From Chrysoperla carnea (Eukaryota; Arthropoda; Insecta; Neuroptera; Chrysopidae), in the NCBI RefSeq assembly GCF_905475395.1, contig NC_058338.1, positions 43,559,935 to 43,623,934 of the forward strand: DNA of 64,000 nt. Reading direction: 5' to 3'. Below the pieces are notes generated by a model, which did not search any database, had not been told where the DNA came from, and was given only the letters and a program-made list of their open reading frames with translations. Both the position numbers and the translations under genes were made by a program. The stretch's first letter is position 1, and the number at the start of each line of letters is the position of its first letter. Positions 1 through 12,057 of this stretch are shown here, piece after piece.

Positions 1-261
1 AAATTTTAAAATATTTTCACAGAATCAATCATTTTCACAAAACACACTCAGTGGTTCAAATCTGTGATATAACACATAACCAAAAAGGCAATTTTGTCGT
101 GAGAGCTCTCTGTCAAGATGTCTGCTTTTATGAATGAATAATAAATTCAAAATGTTAAAAAAAAATTAACTTATAACTATTATTTGCCAATTAGTTAGTT
201 CTTGAATTAATTTAAGTTTTAAGGCAATTAAATTGATATTCATCAAAATTGAAAAAAAGTC

Positions 262-2101
262 ATGGAAAATGTTGAAACTGAGCATTCAAGTTCCGCAAGT
301 CAAAGTGAATCTGGTACATCAAAACAATCACACTTATCATCAACACATTGTTCGAAAAACTCGGATGTCGAGACTGCCGGACCTTCTTGGATGAGTACAT
401 CTGAGATACCATACTTTAGCAACAATTTAGACAATTTAAATACGAAAATAGATGCGTGCAATGTTCCATTAGGCGATTACAACTTATCATCCGAATTACA
501 AGACAGGCTTTTATTAAAAAGTAGCAAAGAACCTGTGGTAAATGGGACCACAGAGCCTGAAAATCATTTGAATGATGGTGATAAAGAAAATAATGATTGC
601 TGTATAAAATATGTACAATACGAATCAGAATTACAAATGCCTTTTATTATGAAAATTATCCAAAAAGATCTTTCTGAACCATATTCTATTTATACCTATA
701 GATATTTTATACATAAATGGCCGAAACTTTGTTTTTTGGTAAGTTCGTTTTACTAAGCAATTGTGGAATGTTGTTAACAATGCGTCTATAATCAATAGTT
801 AACATTTGCCAATAGTGTGATCAAATTAACTTTTTGAATTATTTAATTCTGAGTTCTTTTGGTTTAATACTTCATGGGCACAAAAGCTACAATCTATTTA
901 AATCTCAGCTTTTAATCTTTAAAAAAACAAGAGTTATGAATTTTTGAAATTTCGAGAAAAATCGATGGTTTTTAGCAATTTGTGGGGACATCGATGGACC
1001 AATCGGGTTCATTCGCAGCTCATTTTTTTTGTCGTTTTACGGCGCCTAAGCTTATTAAAAGCTTTTCTATTTTTAACTCAATTCGACGGTGTCTGACGCG
1101 AAAGACCGGATTAGGTCACTTTACCATTTTTGTTCGACCCTTTCCGATCATCAAAAAATGTTCGATTTTAGTTTCTTCAATTTGTATCATAATTATCTAC
1201 TTAATTCAATTTTTTTCTCCGAACTTAGAATTATCTAAAAATTGACGCCATTTTTTTTTTTATTTGATCACACTACAAGTTTTCTAAGCTAGAATTGTAA
1301 CTAAATATATTCAATTTGTCATCTTTGAAAGCATAATTACGCTTCGTGATCCTTTTAAAAATACTGAAAACTGATTCTCAAAAAATTTACTGTTTATGAG
1401 AAAGATTTACAAAATTTTCCTACCTTGGATCTTGCGAAATTTATTGCGTACCACTTTGATCAATGAGAAATTTTCACAAAACTTATAAATTAATACTATT
1501 TGTATGAACTCAAAATGAATACTAATTATATTAATTAATATCCCTATATTTTTAAGGGGTAAAAGATTTATACAATTTTCCAAAGTCCTTAAAAAGCTTT
1601 AGGGCTGTAGATGTAGTCCAGAAAAATGAAATCTCATGTATTTTCATGATTTTTTTCAATCCTTTATAAGAATAAAAATGTGGCCAAAATTATTTTTTGG
1701 CCACAGACCAGTAGTTTTACCAGCACCTATTTTGAAGTATTTTATTGTTTATATATCATTTCATGTACGTGATTTTTTTTCAGGCTATGTGTGGAGATAA
1801 ATGTGTTGGTGCAATTGTTTGCAAATTAGACATTCATAGAAAAGTAATGAGCCGAGGATACATAGCAATGTTGGCTGTAGATCAAAATTATAGAAATCGT
1901 AGTATTGGTTCTACGTTAGTTAAACGTGCTATTCGTGAAATGATTGTAGGTGGTGCCGATGAAGTTGTACTCGAAACAGAAGTGACCAACAAACCAGCTT
2001 TACGACTGTATGAAGCTCTTGGATTTGTTAGAGATAAACGTCTTTTTCGCTATTATTTGAATGGAGTAGATGCATTAAGACTTAAACTTTGGATAAGATG
2101 A
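262..2101 (+). CDS. NAA30: N-alpha-acetyltransferase 30, NatC catalytic subunit (2 exons)
   Basis: Exons 262-738 and 1784-2101 join in phase 0 (donor GTAAGT at 739, acceptor CAG ending 1783) to give 264 aa. Residues 1-115 are a Ser/Asn-rich, poorly conserved N-terminal extension. From about residue 117 the protein is a GNAT acetyltransferase domain running to the C-terminus, with blocks typical of NAA30 such as [47 protein letters not shown] and the C-terminal [18 protein letters not shown]. NatC acetylates N-termini beginning with Met followed by a hydrophobic residue, at the ribosome, with the partners NAA35 and NAA38 (family knowledge). The start is the first ATG of the open frame. In the acetyl-CoA loop (canonical R/Q-x-x-G-x-G/A) the sequence is R-N-R-S-I-G, so the first Gly is Ser. 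The next gene is convergent. Identification is near certain; the extent of the 5' leader is not known. Confidence 0.96.
813..1275. mobile_element. MITE in the NAA30 intron
   Basis: A 459-bp element (815-1273) bounded by a perfect 12-bp terminal inverted repeat, GTGTGATCAAAT at the left and ATTTGATCACAC at the right, each flanked by TA (813-814 and 1274-1275). The TA target site suggests a non-autonomous Tc1/mariner-type element. The inside is less AT-rich than the surrounding intron. The open frame at 982-1245 lies within it and resembles no protein I know, so it is not called as a gene. Confidence 0.75.
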
Positions 2102-3710
2102 ATTCATTGTTTTTCTTCTCTAAACTTTGTTTTTTGTGTGTGTTCAAGTTATTGTTAATTTTTTTGCCATTTTTCATAATGAAATGTAAAGCTGAATTCA
2201 TTTTATAACATTGCATTTTATGTTAAATGTTATCTTTGTTAATGGTTAATGCAGTCATATTTTTTTTTTTTTTTTTGTACAGTGAGCTTTCAACGGGTCT
2301 TAGCAGAATTTAAATTTGTACTTTTATTTTTTTAAATGTAATAAATGTGATTTATAGTGAAAGATAGGGCAGTTCAGTTATTTAACTATTTTAATTTACA
2401 TAAAACAAAAAAAAATATGTAAAAACTACATTGAAAGTTACAAATACAGAAAGTAAATTGTTTTTGTTTAAAAAAAAATCCATTACATGTAATTTAAAAA
2501 TTAACCATTTTATGAAGTAGTTATCATTTATCTGTCTAGTTCATTTTGTGTAATTTCATATTATTTATCGAATTAAATATTAAAATTGTACAGAAAATGA
2601 ATATAGAAAACTGTTTAAAGCTTTTATAAAAACAAGTTGACCTTTTGTAAATCTTTGAATAATAAATTATTTGAATTCAAACTAAAACTATTTGCATTAA
2701 AATTTATTTTAAAAGCCTGCTAAATTTTTTCGTATGATAATGGACTTCTTGCATTAGTGTATCAAAATGTGGCTAAAACCACAAGTTTTTCGTTTTAAGA
2801 AAGTTTGATTGTTTCATAAACATTTTTGTGTCTTCAAAACACCCATAGTCATATTCGAAACAGCAATCGTTTTGTTATAAATATTTACAATGTAAATTTC
2901 GAAATATATTTTTAGTATTCGTTTCGGTCGATTTTTTGTTCCATAAAAATCTAATCTATACCTGGAAATTTCTGTACTATCAAGGCGTTATTTAAAATAA
3001 TGTGATCAACGATTTGACCATCGGTATTTTGATGATACAAAAAGATATTTTATTGATACAAAAATTAGTCGAAATTTTTTCGAAATCGGGTATCTCAATA
3101 AGAATGCAAGATTACCCCACGCTTTCTAACATTTCACACAAATTTTACATTACAATTATAATAATTTAATTATTTTGTATTTTTATTTTATTTTCATGCA
3201 TTTTCATCCAGTTTTATCTATATTCAAAATTTCAAGTCTCTACCTCACCGGGAAGTTGTCCTGACCAAGCGGTGATACTAGCATAGTTTGTAGCTTTTTG
3301 TACTCTATGATACAGAAATACCTTTATGAACAGTTTAAAATTATGATGAAGCAACATGATTTTCAATAAAAAAAAATCATAATTTCATACAGTAATGTAA
3401 GTACATAGGACATTATCACAGATTTAAAACCGCTATAGCTGCTTTTACTCAAGCTTAAGCCTTATATATAATAAGTAATTATGTAAAGATAATGCAACAA
3501 GTTCAACGCCTGATCAAGATTTGTCAAATGTTAATAAACAAACAAAAAATCGATTGTGCATGTAGGAATTTTAATACAGTTAAGATGTAAGCGACAAAGT
3601 TGATTAATATCGAAAAAGTCGATATCTCGAGACATACATACTAAAAGTAATTCTCTAACCTTTTTTTAATAAAGCACATGGTCATGATATACTTTGGAGA
3701 GTTCCATTGT
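2102..3710. other. NAA30 3' flank; candidate poly(A) signals, otherwise empty
   Basis: AATAAA occurs at 2340-2345, about 240 nt after the NAA30 stop, and again at 2661-2666; either could end the transcript. The rest is AT-rich with poly-A and poly-T runs, and I see no exon, RNA gene or clear repeat. Confidence 0.5.
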
Positions 3711-3770
3711 TATACCATGTATATATGAAATATGTGAAGGTATACTAAGTTTAGTCCCAAGTTTGTAACA
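3711..3770 (+). repeat. Fragment of the ATACCATGTATA repeat family
   Basis: The left end only of the interspersed family described at 25519-26614: an ATACCATGTATA start, then the GGTATACTAAGTTTAGTCCC tract and AAGTTTGTAAC. It stops where the family would continue with CGCTTAAAAATATTGATG. Confidence 0.7.
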
Positions 3771-5163
3771 AATTAGTTTGGGTCAAATATAGTTTCAATT
3801 AAGAAAAGACCGCACGTAGTTTCTGATCAAATTTCCTATTTTAAGAACCTATAAGAATGACGTACTGTTACCGAAAATGTGCAATTTGATGTTTACGTTT
3901 CTTGATTTTAAATATTTGATAATATTCCATAGTTCAATAGAAAAAAATTAATTTATACGCAATTGATTCAAAATCATAGGATTAAATGAATTTTTGTAAA
4001 AATCATCACTAGTTTCAGACTTTCAAAAAAATTTTTAAATCATAAAATAATTTTGAATATTAATTAATTTTGTTGCTGAAGCAATTGTTTCCGAAAATAG
4101 GAACATTTTTTTTTCAACAAAAAATAAGCACATCGACAAAGATAGATAAGATAGAGTATATAAGGATAACTAAAGACAAACATAAGATTTACATTAACTT
4201 TTTTATTTAAATAGTTATGAATTAATTTAATTCTCTTTCTATAAACTATATTAATATTAAAAAAAATAAATTCTTATTGTATATTTAGAATAAAAACTAA
4301 TTTTAAATGCCTCCCAAATTGAACACATGATTGTATGCATTGTACATTTAACCTTTCATTTTGGATAGTGCAAAAATTAGGTACTTTTTAGGGTATTATT
4401 GGTTTACAACTTAAACCCTTCTCTGTAATGGGTAGAAAAATTTTCTATCCAAGATGCAAGGCTTCAAAAATGTAATTTGCTATAAGCTAACTTTATGCAA
4501 AAAATCAATGATTTCATTCGCTTTATTGGCTTTTTACGTTACTCTTATACGAAGATGAACACTGAGAAAAAAATTACATTCTATTACCTAGCACTTATCT
4601 AAGGTAATTAAAATTGATGTCTTGTATATATGGCACTGAGATATGGCCTTTTACTGATTTTTTTTAACCATAAATTTAGATGGTAGTAATCATTAGAAAA
4701 TTAGATCTGACAAAGCCTCTTATACCGCTTATGAAGGAAGAGTGAGAGATCCATCTGCCCTTTTCTTTTTTATATGTTAGAATCTATTTAGTGAGCACCC
4801 TATTTAATTTCTCTTTGGCGTTGTTTCTTTCAGAGTTGCTCAACAAATAAAACGAGTCGCACCTCATGGCCAGGTTTGAATATATAGGGAGATTTTATAT
4901 AATTAAGGAATTTTATAAATTAAAAAAAAAATATATAATAAAATAAAATTGATTCAGCATCATAAAATCGAAAAAAGCCTGTTTTACCTCTCAAGATTAT
5001 TTTTCAATTTCAAATTCAAATTAAATTTTTTAAAGTATTCAATTGGAGGAAAGTTTTAAATAAAAATTGTTTGCCAGCATTCACAAAAGCATTTTAAAAA
5101 CTATACATAAATATCGCAGTTGCCAGTTATTTTGACATTTGAAAATTATTTATATTTTCCTTT
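3771..5163. other. Gap between convergent genes, nothing recognised
   Basis: AT-rich sequence between the 3' ends of NAA30 and the dalmatian-like gene. No exon or structured repeat was seen. It should include the 3' UTR of the minus-strand gene. An AATAAA on the minus strand overlaps that gene's stop codon (5167-5162), and another lies at 4207-4202. Confidence 0.5.
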
Positions 5164-8100
5164 TTATTCAATTACCAATTCTTCCTTATCAACTTCTTGA
5201 CACATTGAATTAAACTGTTTTGCCCATTTTTTAAATTCTTCCTCCTGTAATTAGAGTAAATAATAAATTAATAAATTTATTGCCAAGAAGTGAAAACTAG
5301 AATCTACTGTAATTTAAAAAAATTGTCTTGCTTTTCAACATTGAAAAGGAATTTTTATGTTTTTAAATAGTAAACTGGAAGCCGAAAATGGTGAGACTGG
5401 TAGTTTTTAACAAAAACATGTTGGAATAGAACCTGTCTTTTTGAACACTCAAAATACAGAGATAATTCTTAATGCATAATGCGATATTTTATTTTTAGGC
5501 TTACTTCGAAAATGCAAAAGTGAATTTTAGCAATCCACCAATCCACGAAGTTCAAGGTTCGTTATAAACAATGATTATTGGTAATTTTGGTAACCTGAGG
5601 GGAAAAATAAGTAAGAACATAATTCTGATAATAAATGTAAAACTTCTAAAATATTTAGAATTTAAATTTTTTTTAATTTGCTAAAATTCCAGTAAAAATA
5701 TCAAGAGTAACCGTACGGGAAATTAAGCTATATATAATATACGGAGTAAATTCCTCTTATCAAAATATATAGTGGCTCTCATCTGCAAGATTTCATTTCT
5801 CACAATTGAACTAATAAATTCATCCACAACGTTTAGTTGCTCCACCCATCTACATTAGAATAATGACATTACAATCAAAATTAAAAGCTCACCTCTTTTT
5901 TAGTTTTTTTATTCCTTTTTCTTTTTTTTACTTCTTGCTGTAATTCATTTTCATCTTCATGATCACTAAAAGATATAGATTGAATCTGCTTTCGTTTTCG
6001 TTTAGTCGCCGGAGCGTAACTTCGCCGTACGTAATTTGAAAATCTAGGCTCGTCAAATAATTGAAAGTCCGCGTCAATAACTTCATTTTCATTTGAGATA
6101 TCAATAGGTTCCTCAACCATATCCTCATTTGGAATATCAATATTTTCTTCATGTACAGTAAACGGTTGTAATATTTTTTTGGTTCTTGATGAGATAGCTG
6201 GCAAAAGACTTGGATATCGAAAAGGTTTCTTACTTTGTCTAGCCTCTTCTTGTTCAAATGAATTAAATCCAAAGAAATCGCATGATGAATTACTTTTCTC
6301 TAATTCAACTACACAATTATTTGTAATATTTACATTATTTCCAAAGTAGAAATTTTCTTTATTATTTTCGTCATAAACTTTTTTATTCGTGATGTTATGA
6401 ACTTTAGACGAAGAATTATTTTCCCCTAATATTTTTTTCGTCGGTGACTTAACATTATTTTTATTTGTAGATATGTTTTGAACTTTGGATGAGGAATTAT
6501 TTTCGCCCAATATATTTTTTTTCACAGAAGGTGAGGATGTAATCGCTTTCTGAAAATTTATTCGTTTATTTTTTGTCTTATCAATAGCCACAATCCTTGG
6601 ATTATCTTCGATAGATATATCACTCAAAGATGATTCAAAACTATTAGTAAAAGGTGCTGGTGAATCTTTTCCGTTATTACTTGTACTTTTTATCGAATTT
6701 GAATGCTGTACAAAAGATAGTATACTCGATTGACGAGTTTTTTTCTCACTGTTTACACAATTCGATCCTTTTGTAATGGATAAATTCTCAACATCTTGAG
6801 GTTTGATAAGAATGTCTTGATTATAACTAGGCAAACTTGAATTTTTTATTTGGAAAAATCTTTCTTTTCGAATTCTTGGAATTTCAGCACGCCATGGTAT
6901 CGATTCATTTGCTATTTCTGTTCGATTAGATTGCGTCGAAATATCTTCGAAATCGTCAAAATCATGCTCGATTTGAGTTACGTCAAAATTAGAATGATTT
7001 TGTTCATTCTGGTGTATTGATTTTTGCATCGGTGTAAGCGAATTTCCGAATGAAATTATTGATTTATCAAAATATTCGTGGGTAGTGGAATTATCCCTTG
7101 TGTTTTGGATTGGTGCATTTTTTGGAATATTTACATTTTCTGTAGGTATTTGTGATTTATTCAATGTATTATTTTTCACTCCTTTTTGGATAGGTGTACT
7201 TTGAGGTGCTTTAAACGAATTTCCAAATGAGTTAGAAATTCTAACTTTGTCAAACGATTCATGTACGGTGGAATTATCTCGTGATATTTGGGTTGGCAAA
7301 TTTTTTGATAATGAATTCACTTGATTTGTAATTAAATGGTTTTCTTTACAAATTTCAGAAGATTTATTTATGTTTTTAGCTTCTTTATCCTTCGGGGTAC
7401 TTTGAGGTACTTGAAATGATTTTCTAAAGGAATGTATAATTCTTTCTTTATCCATTAGTTTTTCGGTTGATTGATTTTTTGTAGAATTATTAGTACTGCA
7501 ATCATTTTCAGATATTTCATGTAATACATTTAAAGCATTTTTTGAGATTGTCTGGGTTTTTTTAGCATTTTCACCAGTTTTAACCGCATTTTTTTTTAAA
7601 TGAACTTTGGCCTTGATTTTTTTCTTTAAAACTTTAGCTTCTTTTTTTAATTTTTTTGTTAGTTCTGATTCACATTTTGGGTCAAAATTAAATTCATATA
7701 CTTGTGATGGCCGAATATTTTCTTCAAAGTTGTGAATTGTTGAATATACTTTATGTCTTTTTTTAGTTAAATTAAGCACTTCTTCGGGTGGTAATCTGTG
7801 AACTTTAACAAAGCATTCTGTTTTGGTTGAGCTCACTATCTTTTCTTGATCTGGTATTTTGTTGAGTAAAACTACAGGAACTTTTTCATTTATTATGCTA
7901 CTACCTCTAAACATTTCAGCATAATCGATACGTTTTCTACAACGAAGCGCTGGCTTTTTAAGAGTTTTTTCTTCATTGTCAGAATAATTAATAGTATCAC
8001 TTATTTCCAAATCTGATATTGGAGAATTGTGTGATAAATTGTTGCCATTTTGACTCTCACGTTTTTCAGAATTTTTCTCTAACTGGGGAGTTTTTGACGA

Positions 8101-8439
8101 TGTAAACTTTTTTCCAGTTGACACTAAATTTTTCGACACAGGTGTTCTTTTATTTTCACTGGTTTTATCCGTAAAACTTACATCAAATTGAGTACTTTTT
8201 CTTCCAGATCTTGTTATCTCACGTTTTTCAGAATTTTTCTCTAATTGAGGAGTTTTTGAAGATGTAAACTTTTTTCCAGTTGACACTAAATTTTTCGACA
8301 CAGGTGTTCTTTTATTTTCACTGGTTTTTTCCGTAACACTTACATTAAATTGAGTACTTTTTCTTCCAGATCTTGTTACAAAATTTTTAAGTTTCATAGT
8401 TGAATAATCATCTTTTCTTGATGATTTTGAGTTTGCCAT
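5164..8439 (-). CDS. dmt: Dalmatian/Sororin-like cohesin protector (2 exons)
   Basis: Exon 1 is 8439-5893 (849 codons; donor GTGAGC at 5892) and exon 2 is 5244-5164 (26 codons plus stop), joined in phase 0 to 875 aa. The short last exon encodes a Sororin-type C-terminus: acidic start, W856, FN at 860-861, and a terminal ELVIE. Residues 723-725 are an FGF motif in the context DFFGFNSF, like the PDS5-binding motif of Sororin. VRRSY at 804-808 resembles the Sororin YSR region. KEN boxes lie at 365-367 and 694-696, as expected for an APC/C substrate. LHEISE at 306-311 fits the PP2A-B56 motif LxxIxE. The rest is Ser/Lys/Asn-rich and probably disordered. Residues 22-75 and 76-128 are a near-identical tandem repeat. 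Sororin-family proteins hold cohesin on sister chromatids against WAPL, and fly Dalmatian also has a shugoshin role. The motifs support the family firmly; direct orthology to fly dmt is inferred. Confidence 0.88.
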
Positions 8440-9052
8440 TTTTATTTATTTCATAAAATTACGGTCACTTTAAACACTAAACCACAGTAAAAATCATTTG
8501 GAACATAATGTTTTACAATATTTAATTAAAGCAAATGTATTTACGAAAAAATTACACATAACCATCACATATGCTTCAACGAAACTTTTATTACAAATTC
8601 AAAATAATTATAAACAAACTTTAATTCGTGTGAAAGTAGCTACGAACTGGAAATAACGTTAACGTATCAAATTCATTATAATGAACATAGTGAATAAAAA
8701 CAGGACTGTCGATAACTATAGTTATTTTCTGTCATGATGCTATCGAGATTGCCTTTGAAAATGTAGTAACTGGAACCGGCAACAGAGTGCCAACCACTTC
8801 TCCAAGACAAAGAACATTATACATAGAGAACGCGAGGGATCTGTTAGGAGATCGCTCAAATTCGCATCCATAGACCTTTTCTTTTAAATTGAGTATTTGC
8901 ATGATTATTTATTTTTATTTTTTTTTCTTTATTAAAAACTTATTTATGTAACAAACAGCCAAGAAAATATTTTTTTTCGAATAACTATAAAAACAATCAA
9001 AATAAAATCCATCAAAGTTTTGTTTTTATCTCATTCTAGCAAAATAGAATTT
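8440..9052. other. 5' flank of the dalmatian-like gene, with repeat debris
   Basis: It contains the promoter side of the minus-strand gene, but no TATA box or initiator can be assigned with confidence. The parts at about 8768-8790 and 8816-8843 match 9103-9125 and 9819-9846 (shared CGGCAACAGAGTG and CGCGAGGGATCTG), so decayed transposon sequence begins here, roughly 330 bp upstream of the start codon. Confidence 0.5.
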
Positions 9053-9460
9053 AACATGGAGTAGCTATGGTAAGTATACCACGGGTATACCTAAAATACA
9101 CTACTGGAATCGGCAACAGAGTGAGAATCACGTCTCAAAGTAGATTGACAAGGATAATAAATGCGAAAGCATGGTTATTAATGCGCATGTCTTAATATGC
9201 AACATAATATCCTGGCACGTATTTACAACCAAATAAAACAACTACTAACTATTTTTTAGAACTTTTATACAGAATTAATTATACAAACAGTAACTATTGA
9301 AGGACTGACTTCCGTCAATATGATTATGTGCATTGAATACCATGCTTTCGTATTGTGTTTCTCTGTCAGCTGTTTGAATATTGTATTTTTGTCTTTGTTA
9401 ATCTACTCTTTGAAGTCAAAATATGCATACTTGGTATACGTTGGGCTATGGAGTGTAAAG
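9053..9460. repeat. Decayed inverted-repeat element
   Basis: The left part (about 9058-9190) is matched by the reverse complement of the right part (about 9310-9460). Both contain GTAGATT(A/G)ACAA and CGAAAGCATGGT followed by AATGC(G/A)CAT. The arms have diverged and the outer ends are unclear. It looks like an old foldback-type transposon. Confidence 0.5.
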
Positions 9461-9818
9461 TAAAAATATAGCATATGGCCGATAGACACACTGACGTCAT
9501 TGTTTAAAATGCTATATCATCCGTATTTCTTGGCTGATTGTAATTTCACTTTTTGTCATCTCGCTTCATATTTTGATAAAAAATTGGAAAAATAAATTTC
9601 TTGCACTCAAATATTATTTCGGACAGACAGTAATATAGCCGGATAAATAATACATAAAATAACCATTCTTAGGGAGCCCTCAATAACAGCTCCGATTTTG
9701 ATTATTTATTTTTCAAAATGATTCTTTTTGTATATTATTTAAAATCAGAAGCATTTCACAGGGAGGAAATAAAATGGAGGGGGAATAGGCAATGTCCCAA
9801 CTGATATCGACATAGAAT

Positions 9819-10070
9819 ATTATACATAGAGGACGCGAGGGATCTGCTAACCTGTAGGTGGTTGCGATATCATGAATGAAAGACTGACAGTAAGTTCCCC
9901 TGTGTCATTGTCTAATATCTATACTAATACTTACTAATGCATACACTTATGTACGTATGTTATGTTATGACAAGGACACAGGGGAATTTATTGGCAGTAA
10001 ATTCATCATATCGCAAGTTTTGGACCATGGCGTTCTCTAGTTTATTATTCTATGGATATCGACGCCCAGT
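9819..10070. repeat. Foldback-type element, CGCGAGGGATCTG family
   Basis: The inverted arms share TTGCGATAT(C/G)ATGAAT and AATTCCCCTGTGTC or its near match (about 9868-9921 against 9965-10018). The centre lies near 9930-9960. The left outer part is a second copy of the 28-bp tract at 8816-8843. No target-site duplication was identified. Confidence 0.55.
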
Positions 10071-10960
10071 CTAAATTGCTCATGATAGAAGTTTGAAATT
10101 TCGAGAAGGTATTGATTTTATACTGTAGGTGTTACATAAGAAAATATTTTTCGAAATTTATCCCCTAAAAGGGATTCATCAACTTGTAAATCATTGGGGT
10201 TATAATAGTAGGTACCTAACTCAAAGTTTCTGCTTGGTTAGATATTTTCATTGGCACTTATTTATACTTCTTTGGTCACATATTCTTCAATTTTATTACT
10301 TCAATACTCTTTTGATATTAAGGGTCTTATATGAGGTAAATAAAATAGTGGGAGATAATAAATTAAGGCAGCAAAAATAAATTAATTTTTTATCTGAAAT
10401 ATTTTTATAAGTTATTTCAATTTATTTAGGTACATTAGAACAACTTTTAAATAAAAAACTTAGCCGCTGTATGATACCATGTCACCCCAGTATTCCAATT
10501 TTATTAGCTTGGTGCATATAGAATGTCTAAAAAGGTGAAACGATGTTAACGCTCGTTTTAGAATAAATATTTTCATAAATAACGTTTCAGAATATGAATG
10601 ATACCGATCGAATAAGCCATGAAGGTTATAAGCTTCATGGAATAAGCTATGAATTTATAATGATGAATTCACACACAGAGCAATGGGGGACGAGCGAGCG
10701 TTTGATTAGCAACTGACATGTATGGTTCAATCAAATTTGGTGTCCATTTTTTTCAAAGCTATAAAAGATAGAGACTTGAAAAATTGCAGGTAGCTTCAAC
10801 TAGTGGTCTTGTAAAACATTCTCGAAAAACGAAAAAAAAAATTTTTTTGAATGACTTTTTTTGTTAAAATGCAAAATAAGAAAATTTACAAGTATAGTTA
10901 CCTCTATCCGGAGACACACTGTATGTATATACGGAATAAGATCGTTTGCCATCCTCAGAC
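10071..10960. other. AT-rich spacer, nothing recognised
   Basis: No splice-bounded exon or repeat structure was seen. The 83-codon open frame at 10129-10380 has the length expected by chance in such AT-rich DNA and resembles no family I know. Confidence 0.4.
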
Positions 10961-10965
10961 GATTT

Positions 10966-11073
10966 AGGAAAAATAAACCGGAAAAGTGATCCGAAAAAAA
11001 TAGGTCTGGAAAAAATTGATCCGGAAAAAATAGATCTGGAAAAAATAGACCTGGGAAATAATAGATCCAAAAA
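10966..11073. repeat. 15-bp minisatellite
   Basis: About six tandem copies of a 15-bp unit close to GATCTGGAAAAAATA, slightly varied from copy to copy. The period is a multiple of three, so open frames pass through it on both strands (for example 10800-11243 on the minus strand, with FFPDL-like repeats). These frames are a by-product of the repeat. Confidence 0.8.
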
Positions 11074-11761
11074 AAGAACGAGTGCCTCACGACGCGACAG
11101 TATGATCTTATGGTTGCCGATTCAAGCATACTAACTGTGATATAATCAAATGATACTGCATGAATATAAATATTTATTATATTATTATATTTATATTTAT
11201 AATACCTCCGTCTTCTGTAATAGTGTCCCATTTTTGAACGCAAAAATTTATTAATATATCAACGCTAAACGGCTTATTTTAATGGTTAATTTGATTAATC
11301 GTTAATGTTTGATCAAAATTATCGTTTGATCGTTGATCATTTATGTACAGAGAGAAATATTACTCTCGTAGGCAAATTAAAAAATTAGCGCCCCCTGTAA
11401 TAAAAATAAATTATTTAAAAGCATTTTTTAGCCAACGTGAATCTATCGTCGGCCCTTGTAAAATTGCTTAAAAATGAAAATTTACTTTGAAATTGCTGTA
11501 TGCTTCTTGTCTCTTTTATTTCACTCTGAATGGTTTCCGGTCAAATAATGAAAAAGTAATTAATATCGGCTGATTAATTTTTCTTTATCTGGCCTTAAAA
11601 GGAAGTTTGCATTAAAGGGTAAGTAGGGTTTCCGTTTGCATTAAAGGGTAGTCATTTTAATTATTACGCTTTCAACAAAAATCAAATATGTCAGTAGGGC
11701 GAAGAAAAAAAATGCAAAATTTATTGAGGAATTAGAAATTGTGGGATTTTCATAATATATA

Positions 11762-12046
11762 ATACTAGCCACCCGCCCCGGCTTCGCACGGGTGCAATGC
11801 TGATACTAAATACACTACAGAAAAACTGTGAACGTTTTATTTACGACATCACATTAGAAACCTCAAAAATAGCAGTACTTCTCCACTATTTAATGGATGT
11901 TATTATACATATAAACCTTCCTTTTGAATCACTCTATCTATTAAAAAAAACCGCATCAAAATCCGTTGCGTAGTTTCAAAGATTTAAGCATACAAAGGGA
12001 CATAGGGACAGAGAAAGCGACTTTGTTTTATACTATGTAGTGATTA
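11762..12046 (+). mobile_element. RTE-like non-LTR element tail or derived SINE
   Basis: It starts with the GC-rich CCCGCCCCGGCTTCGCACGG stretch and ends with ATCAAAATCCGTTGCGTAGT, then a GACATAGGGACAGAGAAAGC stretch and TTTTATACTATGTAGTGAT. This pairing of ends is common to dispersed insect elements related to RTE-type retrotransposons (family knowledge). It carries no coding sequence. Confidence 0.7.
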
Positions 12047-12057
12047 CACCACTCTAA

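Noticed and set aside
982..1245. 87-codon frame in the NAA30 intron
   Set aside because: It lies wholly inside the TA-flanked MITE and resembles no protein.
5928..6272. 114-codon frame on the minus strand
   Set aside because: It overlaps the dalmatian-like exon in another frame, and the longer frame carries the recognised motifs.
10800..11243. 147-codon minus-strand frame with FFPDL repeats
   Set aside because: It is produced by the 15-bp minisatellite, with no splice sites or homology.
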